From the NCBI GenBank assembly GCA_004794785.1, contig SJOL01008837.1:521246-585245 (forward strand): DNA of 64,000 nt, given 5' to 3'. Position 1 is the stretch's first letter; each line of letters begins with the position of its first letter. The position numbers were made by a program, and so were the translations under genes. This DNA comes from Opisthorchis felineus (lineage: Eukaryota; Platyhelminthes; Trematoda; Opisthorchiida; Opisthorchiidae). The notes beneath the pieces were generated by a model. That model did not search any database and was not told the DNA's origin. It saw nothing but the letters and a program-made list of their open reading frames with translations. Below are positions 25,201-32,830 of the stretch, piece after piece.

Positions 25201-25605
25201 GTTTTTCATATATATTCATTTAGACTTACCTGGCTACATTGCCTTTGATGTGCGAAACGGTATGTTTGTGACAAGAATTATGGGTAATACCCTTGGAGTA
25301 TGTTTTTCCTCCCGCCAATGAACGTGGCAACCCGCTTTATTATTCCACAGGTAAACGATCGATTGGTTGAAGGTCTTACATGCAGCGAGGTCGTGGGTCA
25401 CATAAGTCGATCAGAAAAATTTTTGGATCTTCTCGTCCAACGCCGGATCAGTCGAACGAAAAGATTTCACCGCCCACAGGCCCAAGCTACCCAGATCCAC
25501 AAACCGAACGTTCCTCGGTCGAACACACTCTACACCCCTGGACCTAACGCGGGCACCAGCATGACTCCGAACCGCGTAGCTCAAACGAACCTGACTATAA
25601 TTTAA
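1054..25605 (+). CDS. GRIP: GRIP-like multi-PDZ scaffold gene, 3' part, about ten exons
   Basis: This is the C-terminal part of a glutamate-receptor-interacting-protein type scaffold. In animals GRIP proteins carry seven PDZ domains and tether membrane receptors, ephrins and trafficking factors to motors and vesicles. Four PDZ units are readable and match GRIP PDZ4-7 in order, spacing and linker sequence. The PDZ4-PDZ5 junction reads [13 protein letters not shown], close to the vertebrate GRIP linker. Carboxylate-binding loops are GYGFTL, NLGINL, PWGITI and SYGIGV. The alpha-B1 residue is hydrophobic or Cys (V, L, L, C), so ligand preference should be class II or atypical, as in GRIP. Proposed exons: about 1054-1246, 2160-2398, 4658-5338, 7179-7591, 15457-15724, 17335-17752, 19581-19991, 20784-20837 (tentative), 23833-24193 and 25351-25605. 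Phases agree at every junction listed. PDZ1-3 are off the window. The linker between PDZ6 and PDZ7 is longer than in vertebrates. Confidence 0.88.
2160..2398 (+). CDS. GRIP: GRIP-like exon: end of PDZ4 and start of PDZ5
   Basis: A pyrimidine-rich acceptor (CCCATTTTCAG) precedes the exon and a GTACGT donor follows it. It encodes [16 protein letters not shown], the classic PDZ beta-D/E region with the GDxVxxINGxxL signature. The alpha-B helix (VEELTNEFL) and the last strand of PDZ4 follow. The linker [16 protein letters not shown] then leads into the first strand and binding loop (NLGINLQ) of PDZ5. It ends in phase 1, which matches the two-base start of the next exon and gives Ala at the join. 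Confidence 0.9.
2757..2850 (+). repeat. Short dispersed repeat, head of the R2-like family
   Basis: The segment starting AATTAGCGAAATACATTC and running through GCGAGAGACTCACC is nearly the same as 11544-11600. It also matches the 5' end of the R2-like element in reverse at 14436-14492. A second shared block (CTCGTTTGTGATGTTTCCAGG) follows. It lies in a GRIP-like intron and has no coding potential of its own. Confidence 0.7.
4262..4330 (-). repeat. Short repeat with hammerhead-like core (copy A)
   Basis: Read on the - strand this is CTGATGGG followed by CTCT-AACA-AGAG, a perfect hairpin, then TGAAGCCTGA. It matches copy B at 8150-8200 over about 30 bases. The layout CTGATGA / hairpin / GAAA is that of a hammerhead core, but here CTGATGA is CTGATGG and GAAA is GAAG. 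No stem I can be drawn. It may be a decayed ribozyme or a look-alike. Confidence 0.35.
4658..5338 (+). CDS. GRIP: GRIP-like exon: PDZ5 body plus linker
   Basis: The acceptor is a strong polypyrimidine tract ending CACACAG at 4657; the donor is GTGAGT after 5338. The open frame continues upstream to an ATG at 4609, but that stretch is intron. The exon encodes [31 protein letters not shown] and the helix [11 protein letters not shown], aligning with GRIP PDZ5. About 150 residues of Ser/Arg/Glu-rich, apparently disordered linker follow. It ends in phase 1 and joins the next exon to give Asp. The long linker between PDZ5 and PDZ6 is an expansion compared with vertebrate GRIP. Confidence 0.92.
5339..7178 (+). 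other. GRIP-like intron, nothing recognised
   Basis: This intron lies between the PDZ5 and PDZ6 exons. I see no RNA gene, no repeat shared with the rest of the window and no coding frame with recognisable motifs. Confidence 0.6.
7179..7591 (+). CDS. GRIP: GRIP-like exon: complete PDZ6
   Basis: One exon holds a full PDZ domain. First strand [11 protein letters not shown], binding loop CPWGITICG, then [30 protein letters not shown] and helix [11 protein letters not shown], closing with RVILHLARP. It is the best match to GRIP PDZ6. The alpha-B1 position is Leu, as expected for class II ligands. A charged tail ([19 protein letters not shown]) follows. The acceptor is TTTTAACAG at 7178; the donor is GTCAGT after 7591, phase 0. 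The next exon on phase and sequence is 7.9 kb downstream, so the intron between contains the R2-like element. Confidence 0.92.
8150..8200 (-). repeat. Short repeat with hammerhead-like core (copy B)
   Basis: Read on the - strand it gives CTGATGAG, a TCTAATAGGA hairpin region, GAAT, then CTTGAGTC. Together with copy A (4262-4330) the consensus would carry CTGATGA, a paired stem II, GAA and a GTC where a hammerhead cleaves. Flanking sequences do not pair into a stem I. It lies in the intron after PDZ6. Confidence 0.35.
9011..11161 (+). pseudogene. Possible decayed protein-coding relic, unidentified
   Basis: About 2 kb of the GRIP-like intron shows successive protein-like open stretches on the + strand in shifting frames: 9011-9505, about 9553-9700, 9850-10024, 10092-10352, 10560-10730 and 10784-11161. 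Compositions are rich in strand-like segments, e.g. [20 protein letters not shown] and [16 protein letters not shown]. These are split by stops and frameshifts. I do not recognise the family. It could be a degenerate copy of a secreted or membrane gene, or an element ORF. A short A-run at 9490-9499 is not convincing as a retroposition tail. Confidence 0.25.
11544..11684 (+). repeat. Short dispersed repeat: R2-like head plus middle block
   Basis: It begins CGAAATACACTCATTTGC, identical or nearly so to the 5' head of the R2-like element and to 2757-2850. It continues into a second block containing GTTTCAGTTGCTACGATATT that is shared with 35209-35250. It therefore looks like a short non-autonomous derivative rather than part of a long element. 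It lies about 340 bases beyond the 3' end of the R2-like ORF. Confidence 0.7.
12023..14419 (-). pseudogene. R2-like non-LTR retrotransposon ORF, palm-deleted and with one stop
   Basis: One reading frame runs from ATG at 14419 to the stop at 12023, interrupted only by TAG at 13222-13220 (codon 400). Order: a C2H2 finger at residues 7-28 (C-x2-C-x12-H-x4-H), a Myb-like segment starting near RWSQQE (46-51), then reverse transcriptase finger motifs ([31 protein letters not shown]). The palm start reads LAFVEVTRA. From there it passes straight into the thumb ([27 protein letters not shown]). So motif A to motif D, including the FADD box, is missing and the first palm Asp is Glu. A CCHC knuckle (C-x3-C-x7-H-x4-C) and a restriction-like endonuclease motif (KPD-x12-D) close the protein. 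This is the R2/R4/NeSL/HERO architecture with one N-terminal finger. It lies antisense in a GRIP-like intron and cannot encode an active polymerase. Confidence 0.9.
14420..14492 (-). repeat. 5' head of the R2-like element
   Basis: Immediately upstream of the likely ATG (14419) the - strand reads AATTAGCGAAACACACTC through GCGAGAGACTCACC. The same sequence starts the short repeats at 2757 and 11544 and, more weakly, 35127. The frame is open through it, but a non-ATG start would be needed to use it. I take it as 5' untranslated sequence and as the boundary of the family. Confidence 0.65.
14493..15456 (+). other. Rest of GRIP-like intron after the ribozyme repeat
   Basis: The repeat carrying the hammerhead starts near 14508 (ATTAGGTTGACGGAAACTCG, shared with 35371 onward). 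Its 3' limit is not defined. From about 14600 to the exon at 15457 I recognise no other element, RNA gene or exon. Confidence 0.5.
14526..14588 (+). ncRNA. Hammerhead self-cleaving ribozyme, short stem III type
   Basis: All conserved parts are present in order: CTGATGA (14544-14550), stem II GCCC/GGAC (14551-14554 with 14561-14564, one C-A mismatch) closed by CAAAAA, and GAAA (14565-14568). A two-base-pair stem III (AC with GT around AG) and the cleavage triplet GTC ending at 14574 follow. Stem I is fully paired: GCCTAC (14538-14543) with GTGGGC (14575-14580). Beyond an internal loop containing GTACT it continues with CTCGG (14526-14530) and CCGAAG (14583-14588, one bulged A). The stem II/loop II sequence and the GTACT internal loop resemble schistosome-type hammerheads. 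Very short stem III is known from Penelope-like elements and retrozymes. Predicted cleavage is after 14574. The C-A mismatch may slow it. Confidence 0.82.
15457..15724 (+). CDS. GRIP: GRIP-like exon: Ser/Thr-rich linker
   Basis: The exon begins directly after TTCGATCAG in phase 0 and ends in phase 1 before GTAGGT. Its 89 residues are rich in Ser, Thr, Gly and Pro with no domain, consistent with the long inter-PDZ6/7 linker of GRIP. It is assigned to the gene because both splice phases agree with its neighbours (7591 before, 17335 after) and the whole exon is open. No function can be read beyond a flexible spacer. Confidence 0.75.
16943..17130 (+). mobile_element. tRNA-derived SINE, copy 1
   Basis: An RNA polymerase III type promoter is visible: box A-like GTAGCTCAGTAGTTAAGGCA (16951-16970) and a perfect box B GGTTCGAACCC (16995-17005). 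A non-tRNA body (CTGTCTGGGCTTGAGCAGCC) is shared with the copies at 42203, 48124 and 58262. The 3' end is ATTATTTATATTATTATA. There is no acceptor-stem pairing, so it is not a functional tRNA gene. It lies in the intron between GRIP-like exons 15457 and 17335. Confidence 0.82.
17335..17752 (+). CDS. GRIP: GRIP-like exon: acidic/Arg-rich linker
   Basis: The acceptor TTTGATTAG and the donor AG|GTAAGA bound a 418-nt open exon. It starts with two bases that complete a Gly codon with the previous exon. It encodes a linker with an acidic, aromatic stretch ([17 protein letters not shown]), a Cys-x2-Cys pair (CPGC) and an Arg/His-rich end. The CPGC pair may be a simple cysteine motif; no second pair is nearby, so a zinc site is not supported. 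It ends in phase 2 and joins 19581 to give Ser. Confidence 0.75.
19581..19991 (+). CDS. GRIP: GRIP-like exon: linker before PDZ7
   Basis: The acceptor is TTGTTTTTAG at 19580; the donor is GTGGGT after 19991. The 411-nt open frame encodes a low-complexity, Pro/Ser/basic linker (for example [16 protein letters not shown]) ending PPDQYDR. The last part resembles the acidic/aromatic stretch that precedes a conserved Trp-containing segment in vertebrate GRIP. It ends in phase 2; the next compatible exon start is at 20784. Confidence 0.72.
20784..20837 (+). CDS. GRIP: Tentative small GRIP-like exon
   Basis: After the acceptor ATATTCAG, the frame that continues the previous exon reads [18 protein letters not shown] and then meets TAG at 20839. 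A weak donor (GTAGTG) just before the stop would leave TT, which joins the G opening exon 23833 to give Leu, with correct phase. The piece resembles a conserved ENFW-type segment ahead of PDZ7 in vertebrate GRIP. The donor is poor, and a second frame is open from here to 21040. An indel, alternative splicing or an assembly error could change the model. Confidence 0.4.
21146..21484 (+). other. Open frame of unclear status inside the GRIP-like gene
   Basis: A 112-codon open frame ends at a TAG that overlaps a good donor sequence (ATAG|GTAAGG). The middle is protein-like ([18 protein letters not shown]), which would suit the GRIP linker. However, the frame carrying this sequence stops at the donor, and the frame that would splice in phase to exon 23833 reads differently. 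It may be an alternative exon, part of one larger exon broken by indels with 20784-21040, or a chance frame. Confidence 0.25.
23833..24193 (+). CDS. GRIP: GRIP-like exon: first two thirds of PDZ7
   Basis: The acceptor ACACTTCAG precedes the exon and GTGAGT follows base 24193 in phase 0. After about 70 linker residues it encodes [38 protein letters not shown] and LYDRILM. This is closely parallel to GRIP PDZ7, including the acidic/polar insertion before the binding loop and the LxxYDRLL signature. The alignment continues directly into the last exon (VNDRLVEGL). PDZ7 of GRIP is an atypical domain that binds GRASP-1 in mammals; that partner is family knowledge, not visible here. Confidence 0.9.
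25351..25605 (+). CDS. GRIP: GRIP-like terminal exon: end of PDZ7 and C-terminus
   Basis: The acceptor is TTATTCCACAG at 25350; the stop codon ends at 25605. It encodes [18 protein letters not shown] and FLDLLVQRR, which close PDZ7 with Cys at alpha-B1 as in GRIP PDZ7. A basic, Pro/Thr-rich tail of about 45 residues ends TNLTII. The C-terminus does not look like a PDZ ligand of the S/T-x-V type, though the last residue is Ile. No canonical AATAAA was seen in the few hundred bases after the stop. Confidence 0.88.
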   Translation, partial: VNDRLVEGLTCSEVVGHISRSEKFLDLLVQRRISRTKRFHRPQAQATQIHKPNVPRSNTLYTPGPNAGTSMTPNRVAQTNLTII

Positions 25606-28600
25606 AACGTAGCATGCTTTTTACCTCAAGTGTAACACACAAACCAGCAGTGCCGGTTAGACAGACATGCAAGAGGAAGATCCGTCAACGAACGACTCAA
25701 TAGTTCCTATTCGATTGCGAGGATACGCACAATCTTATTTTCCTAAAACGTACGAATTAATCATGCATACAACTTCCGTTCTCTTTAGATATCAGTGAGC
25801 CTCACAACTAGATTGATCAATTTCGATTAGCTCTATTTGTACATAAATCTAACTTTTGTTGTAGCCCTTCGTAGAACCTATTTCTTTTTCTGTTCTCCTT
25901 GATTTCGTTTTGTAACTACCTGAAACGAAAGGAGCAATCAGTATGACAGCGCACTCCTACCTTCCGAACTATGCGTACCAGCTCATGTACCTTGTGTGTT
26001 CGTACGTGTTTGAGAAACCAGCAAGTTTTATTCCGAAAGAGGTAGTAGCTGGTTTTCTTTGTATATGTGTCACGTTCTCTTTTGTTTTTTTTCCTACTTT
26101 GCTGACCCCGAAACGTGCCCAAAACAGGTCGCCATAGCAAGTGGTAGTTGTGAACCTCTTTGGAAGAGATGCTTCAGCTGTGTACACAATGGATTCGCCC
26201 GTAACTGATATCGGAGAGATCTCCTGAAAATCCTCTTAGTAGTTTGCAGTGTATAAGTAAGGGGTCTAGCCCGTCGGGCTAACCATAGAATAGGTACTTC
26301 CAGTCAGAACCGTTGGTTTGCGTTTTAGACTACCAATAAGAACAGCATACCTCACTCATCCTTGTCGAATGCTTACCAGGCTGTATCGGATCATTTCACA
26401 TCACCCATGGCCCAAACTTTACTGTCAGCTAATTTATGACATCCAACAAGATACAACACTCCTTCCTTACTATGACCTCGAAATAGCCATGGGGATTCTG
26501 TCGCACTAAAGTGGTAGTTGTATTGTGGAGGGACTAATGGCCAAACGATTGCGACTGACGTGCACAGCCACATGGTCTTATTGCAGGAACAGCCATCAGG
26601 AGGGAACTCGTTGGGAAAATGGAGTGCTCTGGAAAAAGTTAATCGGGTTCGGTATTTTAACCACCGATGAGCCATACATGCTTACGGTGGAGGAAGACTA
26701 GAAAGTAAACTGGATGTTAATGAAAATAGGATAACCAATAAAGGGGCCACCAGTCACGGTACGTCTGACACACACGTTCAAGACACATCCTATTACGATG
26801 CCAATTTTTCTCAGCTTGTCAGAAGGCTTAGGATTGAGTCTATCAGGTTTCGGTCCTTGACCGCTGATCGTGATGCGAATTTCAGTTTTGGAAATACAAC
26901 CAGTTAGCAACAGTACCTTGTAGTTCGTAATTAGCATGGTGTGCCTAACATTCTGTTTTGTGAGACCAAGTCAGCTTTTGATGAAAGGTCAAGAAGCACC
27001 AAAGAGCAGTCTCATGTTTCTGAGTGAAAGTGTATTCAGTACGTACCTTAAAAGAATGTTGACCGGCGATCCATATCCGAAATTCATAGCGTTCAACTTC
27101 TATGTCGAAGTTGGATATTCTTTTGGATGCATGCGCGGTGACGTGGACTTCCGTGTTTCACGCTTCTATGACATAAACTAAATTGGCTTTGGAGAATGGC
27201 ATTGACACCGTGGTTAGTCCCGATTACATACAACTGCTGGATAGACGGAATCACCGTGCAGCTAATCGTATTCTCAAGAAAACATAATACTCATGACTTC
27301 CCAAGTAGTTTGATGAATTGCAGTAAAGTGAAGGTATGGTGAAGCCATGCACTATGGAAACAATTCCGGTGATAAGCTGCAATTTTATATTTTAACTTGA
27401 CGCAACAAATAAGTGACCCACAGAAAGGACCAGATAAGTCAAATTAGTATAGCCTAGGAACTGGTATTTAATATGGCGAACATTTGTCTTGGCGCAGGAA
27501 CCGTATAGTACAATAGTTAGACTGAACTACCAATGAACTTGATAGCAGGTAAGCTGTATACAGCCCGAAACACAAAACTCCTTACTTATACGTGAGTTAG
27601 AAAGAACCAAAACTGGACACAGAAAGAATGATAATTATGTAATAATTACATTCTGGCTACCTTACCAGATGAACAGGCTGTACATCCAAACATGGGCAGT
27701 TAACAACAAAGGTGCACCCAAGGACAAGGCTCAGGACTGGTTACGCAATCCGGTCACAGGAACCTATCCCCGAACTCTAAATGAAGTTGGCTAACAAGTT
27801 GGAGTTGATAAACCACTCAGGCACTATTTCAATGTAGTCCAGTCGAACGCGTAGAAGAAAAGCACGTGGAAAATCAGAACAAAACAGACAAGTTTCGGTA
27901 AGAGTTATCGTCCGCTCGAATGTGTAGTGTTAACGACTACTCCACCATCATCAACACCCTCAGTCATAAATCGAATGCGGGGTGCGGTTTGTATGCTACT
28001 GTCTGAGACACTGATAAAGTGGGGGATGAGGATGGATGGTCACGCATCATTTATAGCTGCTTGTGCTGTAATTCGACCGGTCACACAATAGTCACGTCGT
28101 TTGATTTATTGGTTGGTGCTGGAGGCGCTACCACATAGCAGAATGTCATTTGGTGCGCAAATGGGTTACCTATGCCAGGGTTTGAACCAATGATGTACCA
28201 ATTCGTTGACCTCTCTCTGTGGATGCTGCAGACGTGACAAGGTCCATTTCTACACCACAAGTGATCGGATGAAAAAAGCTGTTCATGATGCACTGGACTT
28301 TGAGGAAGAATACCGAGCTAGGTTACTCTACTGGGTATCATCAACACTTTTTTTGTATTCCTCCAAAACTTTTGGAAACACTTCACCACCTCCGACATGA
28401 TGTTGCGGTCAACTCTAGCAATGCTACGAATATGTCGAAGACCAAAAACACCTGCTCGCAGCGGACCATATAGTCATATGGAACGAATCGCGGCTATGTG
28501 AACTGAGAGTGGGCCTGCAGCATCTGATAATTTCAATTATGACTCTACTGGTTTTGGTCCTTTTCTAAATAGACCCGAAGATGACGGCTTGTTGACATGA

Positions 28601-29639
28601 CACATACGTCCCCTTCATTGACTATGGTGATTAGCAATCAGGCATAAATTTTCCAAAGTTCCCACTGCCTATCATTAGCCTCACTGTAGAATTTCGACGG
28701 CAGATATTACTTAGATGGAATTTACCGATTAAGTTAGAGCTGCAACACAATGAATGCACAAAAGACGAGCAACTGTGTTTGGTTTCAGTTCTGAGTGTTT
28801 ACCAACGATCAGAATGTGGTAAAACGTCCTGCATAGTCATAGACCCTTGCAGTCATTAAAATATTGTCAGATGTGCTGGATTCAGACTTATCTGACGATG
28901 AAACGACTTTTCTTGTCATAGTGTCAAAGGTGCAATTGCCATCCACTGGAAAACATCCAATGATTCCTTCGCCACCAGCTCTACGTAATTTTGAGGAAAA
29001 GAGCAGATTCGCTGAAAAGTTGAAATTCTGGAAGAAAATTGCCTTCGACAAGGCAACAAAGGAACTCTGTTTGACAATTTTTCGGCATGCAACCGTAGGA
29101 GGCACTCTGCCCATCAGCGCGCTCTAGTTTAATAGCATGAAAGATCCCATGGGTTCGTAAAGTAGTCAGGGTCAGGTAAGTGAGACTTTTGAGCGAATCC
29201 AATCACCGAGATTCCGCCGAGGACAGTTACCAGAGCGAAATACCGATCAGCACATCCCGGCACTGAAGGACCTTACCAAGACCTGTAACCATTGGAACCG
29301 TCACGTTCGTGACGAAGGGGTCATTCTGTTTGCCGGAGGCCAACTGCCGATTTCAGCTGGATGTCATCTCCGATTGCTACCGAACCTACGAATGTGGAAC
29401 GGCACACACTTCATTGGAGTCGAAAAGATATGCCTAACTTGGAAAATCCCAAGGGTGAACAACATACCCTATAACTCTTGGGGACAAAGGATCTGATGTC
29501 AATCCTTGGTTTATCAGCGACCGAGGAATCGAACTTCATTACCATTAGTTGTGACAATTTCGCTTGCACTTTACAACCCAAGACTACTGTTGAGGAATAC
29601 TCCTCCGTTCTACTGTTGAACTAGGTTGCTCAGCAGAAG
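25606..29639. other. Intergenic, no gene recognised
   Basis: This is the 3' flank of the GRIP-like gene. Several short open frames exist (for example 26936-27181 and 28864-29127) but none shows a domain or splice context. A TGGTTCAAACCCTGG at about 28177-28192 on the - strand resembles a pol III box B; no box A was found, so a SINE is not claimed. The last part (about 29170-29640) may be the upstream portion of the Gypsy relic. Confidence 0.45.
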
Positions 29640-30870
29640 TCAAATTGTCCGTATTATAGCACCGTATTATGAACCGACAGATTGGGCCAGCCAGTCGTTT
29701 TGAATAAACTGCGACTTCTGGTCGATCCCAAGCAATTTAATTCTATACAGCTTGGCGACACACCATAGACTCACCACCCAAGACGATAAACTCCCAGACC
29801 TTTGTCTGGCAAGGCTATTCACGAAGTTTGATTTATCGTCGGCTTTCTGGCAACTGGGGACTGCTGACCAATCAAGCCATCCCTGCACCCCTTTCAGTCC
29901 ATTTGGATGGATACATCTCCGTTCCAGGTTGAATAAGTCTAACGAGGTGTCCCAAAAATGTTGATCCATGCGCTGCAAAAACTTCCAGGAGCCATATGAC
30001 GATATACTAATACTCAAGCAACCAACTGAAGAAAACGAGGCCAACATAGACTGGCTTCTTAATCGCTGTACTGAACAAGGTATTCAACTGTCTCCAGATA
30101 AAGTGGAATACCAGTCCGTTAATTTCCATGGACAGCTGCTAACATCAAATAACGTGTGCACAGATTCACAGAAAATCCATATAATTCAGAATTTGTCCAT
30201 TCCAAATGACACCAGAGCGGTCCTCGGACTGAATGTAATGGTGACTTATTTCTACTAAAGTCAGCATATTTGATGCAGCCTATCCGCTTCCTGATACAAG
30301 AGCAGCAAAGGGCATTCAGCAGATAAAGCAAGCCGTTAATGAAGCACGTGTTTTTTTCTTGCGACGGTCCAAATCAGCACGTATCCATTCAATGCGAGCT
30401 TAGCCAATCCGGTTTTTGGAGGAATGCTGCTTCAAGAAGGCAGGTCAACAGACTATAGGAGTCACAGTCTGCAGGAAACCAAACGGGACTAGACACTAAT
30501 AGAAAAGGAAACGCTGATAGCCATGTTCACCGTAAAACTTTTCAACACCAATCCTTTTGGTAGAAAGACCAAAAGTATCTTATTTCCATCGTCAGAAAAC
30601 CTGTAAGTGAAGTGCCAGCACGTTTGCACCGGATGATCGAAAAGTGCGGCCACCAACTTTCATACCAAAAAGGAAGCCAAATGTTCATCGTCGATGCGCT
30701 TTTCAGAGCCTACGAGCCAAGTGATTGCAACAGTCAATAATTCTAAATAGTTAGTTCTGTTGATACCAGTTCCATCCGTGACGAGAATTTGCAAGAGCTC
30801 AGACAGGCCACCGAAAGAGACACAATGTCTACACATCTATGCGATGCGATTCACAGGGGCTCGTCAGTGG
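29640..30870 (+). pseudogene. Decayed Ty3/Gypsy LTR-retrotransposon pol region
   Basis: Pieces of a pol polyprotein follow one another on the + strand in changing frames. The reverse transcriptase start reads TDWASQS, then DLCLARLFTKFDLSSAFWQL (29790-29850) and the catalytic box PYDDILIL (29992-30015). The connection (LSPDKVEYQ...FHGQLLTSNNV) is followed by the RNase H strand VFGGMLLQEGRSTDY (30412-30456). The tether PARLHRMIEKCGH...MFIVDALFRAYEPS (30615-30722) and ERLQELRQATERD (about 30784) come last. Stops and frameshifts occur throughout. The tether with its ADTLSRAYLP-like end suggests a mag-type lineage. An integrase could not be read with confidence beyond 30870, and no LTRs were seen. 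Confidence 0.85.
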
Positions 30871-32279
30871 AACTGAGTTTTCTTTAACGGCCGGCATTTA
30901 TTCCCTACCAGGTGAAAATCCTGCTTGTTGCTCTCGAAATTCCGTCTCACATGTCGAAGATAGGAGTCACAATATCAGACAGCCTGCTAACTGCGTGAGA
31001 CTTCGACATTTATGGTTGGAGCATCCACTTCGGGTGCCTTTTTGGAAACGATTGGAAAACGTTCTTGTTCCGAATACGTACAAACAATCTACTCAAAGAA
31101 GAACACAAAGAGTCCCCCCACCCACGCACATGTTTGAACAACGCTGAGAGGGGTTCATCCAGCTCAGCATCTCGTTGGAGCTTCAAGGAACAAACGTATA
31201 TTAGTACTTCAGAAACGGATGGGAAATCTTAACTCACGGACCGCGTCTCAAAATGAGTGGGTTGAATGAAAGGTCAACAGTATCTACTTAACTGTCGTTG
31301 GTGATATTCCAGTGAGCGGTCTTGACGCTGATCTCTAGTACGTATTAAGTTTCCAGTATTATCTTCGACTAACTCACATACGAAGGGTCTTTTGGTTCCT
31401 CTTTTGCGGATCAATTGGAACAGCGGCATTTGGGCTGTCGCCTAATAGATCTCCAACTGAATTAAACTGTCAGCTTCGCATCAAGGAATGACCATTCTGC
31501 TAGCCAGTTGCCTCCCCGTACGCGCTTGGAAGCACCCAAAGAGGAGTTTCCGGCGTCATGTATCGCCGTGGTTATCTCATTCTCCTGCAGTCAATAATCT
31601 CTCACCAGACCTCTTATAATGCATTGCACAGTAGGCCTGGGCATGTTTCCCTAACTTGTTACTCAAAGCCTCTCTACTGCTGAATGGGGAGCTCATTTCT
31701 GAGGTTTACCGGAGAAGCTTACTGAAACTCTGCACCGCACAAGGATGTTATATGCATCAATCTGTGTATTCCGAAACGATCGACAGTTTGGACTTGATCG
31801 TGACAACGGTAGCCGACAGCGATGTGGTCAGTTTGGCTCAAACGCTGCTCAGCAGTAGAAGGGCGCCGGGTACCACAACGGCAACAACTGAGTCTAGACC
31901 CAGTACTGCTTGGAAGCAACTGGTTAGATAGTTGCAAGAGACGTTCACCATCATCACTGTATCCAGACAAAACGTAACACCAAGGGGGGTTTCTAACAAA
32001 CAGGCGCCGGACCTGTGTGCTGAAATCTTCAGCTGTTATGATTATTTCCGAACTCTTCGTAGTGGACAAGGTGATCAGTTCCCGACAGTTGTCTTTAAAA
32101 TGAATCAGAGCTACAGTTTTTTATGCATCAGTATACACTACAAAGAGCGATAAGCATTTCGACCACTGCAAGTTTTTATCGAAGTTCAAAGCCGGACAGC
32201 ACAGAGTTGCCTTTTTACAGGTATACATTCGATCTTCAGCTCGCGAACTTAGGGCTATTCTAACACCGGTCCCAGGAAC
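30871..32279. other. Unassigned; possibly further Gypsy remains
   Basis: A 91-codon + frame (31656-31931) and a 116-codon - frame (31719-32069) overlap here without recognisable motifs. Sequence right after 30870 may be decayed linker or integrase of the Gypsy relic, but no HHCC or D,D-E motif can be read. Confidence 0.35.
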
Positions 32280-32830
32280 TGCAGGATCACCCGAAGCTCG
32301 TAGTCAGTAGCGTCTAGAGTGCATTGAGCTCAAAAAATGCACTTGGGTATTGCTTCAGGTTCCATGGACGCAGCAGACGTTACTCGATAGGGTATCTAGA
32401 GTGCGTGCAAGAGCATCTTTTTGGTCGATCTGCTTCAGAGTTCTCACGCTAAAGTCTGTAATAAGGGAACGAGGCCGGAATAAAATACGTGGACCGATAG
32501 ATTTGACCGATGGTGCGCAATGCATCAATTCTATGGGTGTTTGACTAACCAGTTTACAGCTGGGATCCACAGAGGGGTGATTGTCAAATGAGACGGGACG
32601 CAAACTAAGAGGTAACAATCAATAAAGATTGGAGTGTCAGCAGCCGCGTGTTATCACTTACCCACCCCGCTTTACAAAGCGAGTAAAGCAACTCGTCTGA
32701 TGTAGCCACGTGACAGCAGATTTGGCATGAAAGTACTTTTATACGTAGGGTTAGTGGTTGTGCTAGTGTTAATGATTGTGGTCAGAACACCGAAACCTAA
32801 ACAGGATTATTAGGATCCTCAACCAAAGTC
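32280..32830 (-). mobile_element. RTE-type LINE, 5' fragment
   Basis: The - strand reads VRTLKQIDQKDALARTLDTL and VCCV, the start of the APE-type endonuclease in the RTE family seen at 57.4 kb and 51.4 kb. Upstream (higher coordinates) the region 32640-32760 shares a 5' untranslated block with 57560-57720. Both contain CTTACCC...GCGAGTAAAGC- or GCAAGTAAGGC-type sequence and a nearby TTTGGCATGAAAGTA/TGTGGCATAAGAGTA. Only the first part of the endonuclease remains; the copy ends near 32280. Confidence 0.72.

Noticed and set aside
28080..28260. Possible SINE on the - strand around GGTTCAAACCC
   Set aside because: Only a box B-like string is present; no box A and no similarity to the four SINE copies.
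28885..28905. CTGACGA followed by TGAAAC, hammerhead core fragments
   Set aside because: There is no room for stem II between the two motifs and no flanking stems.
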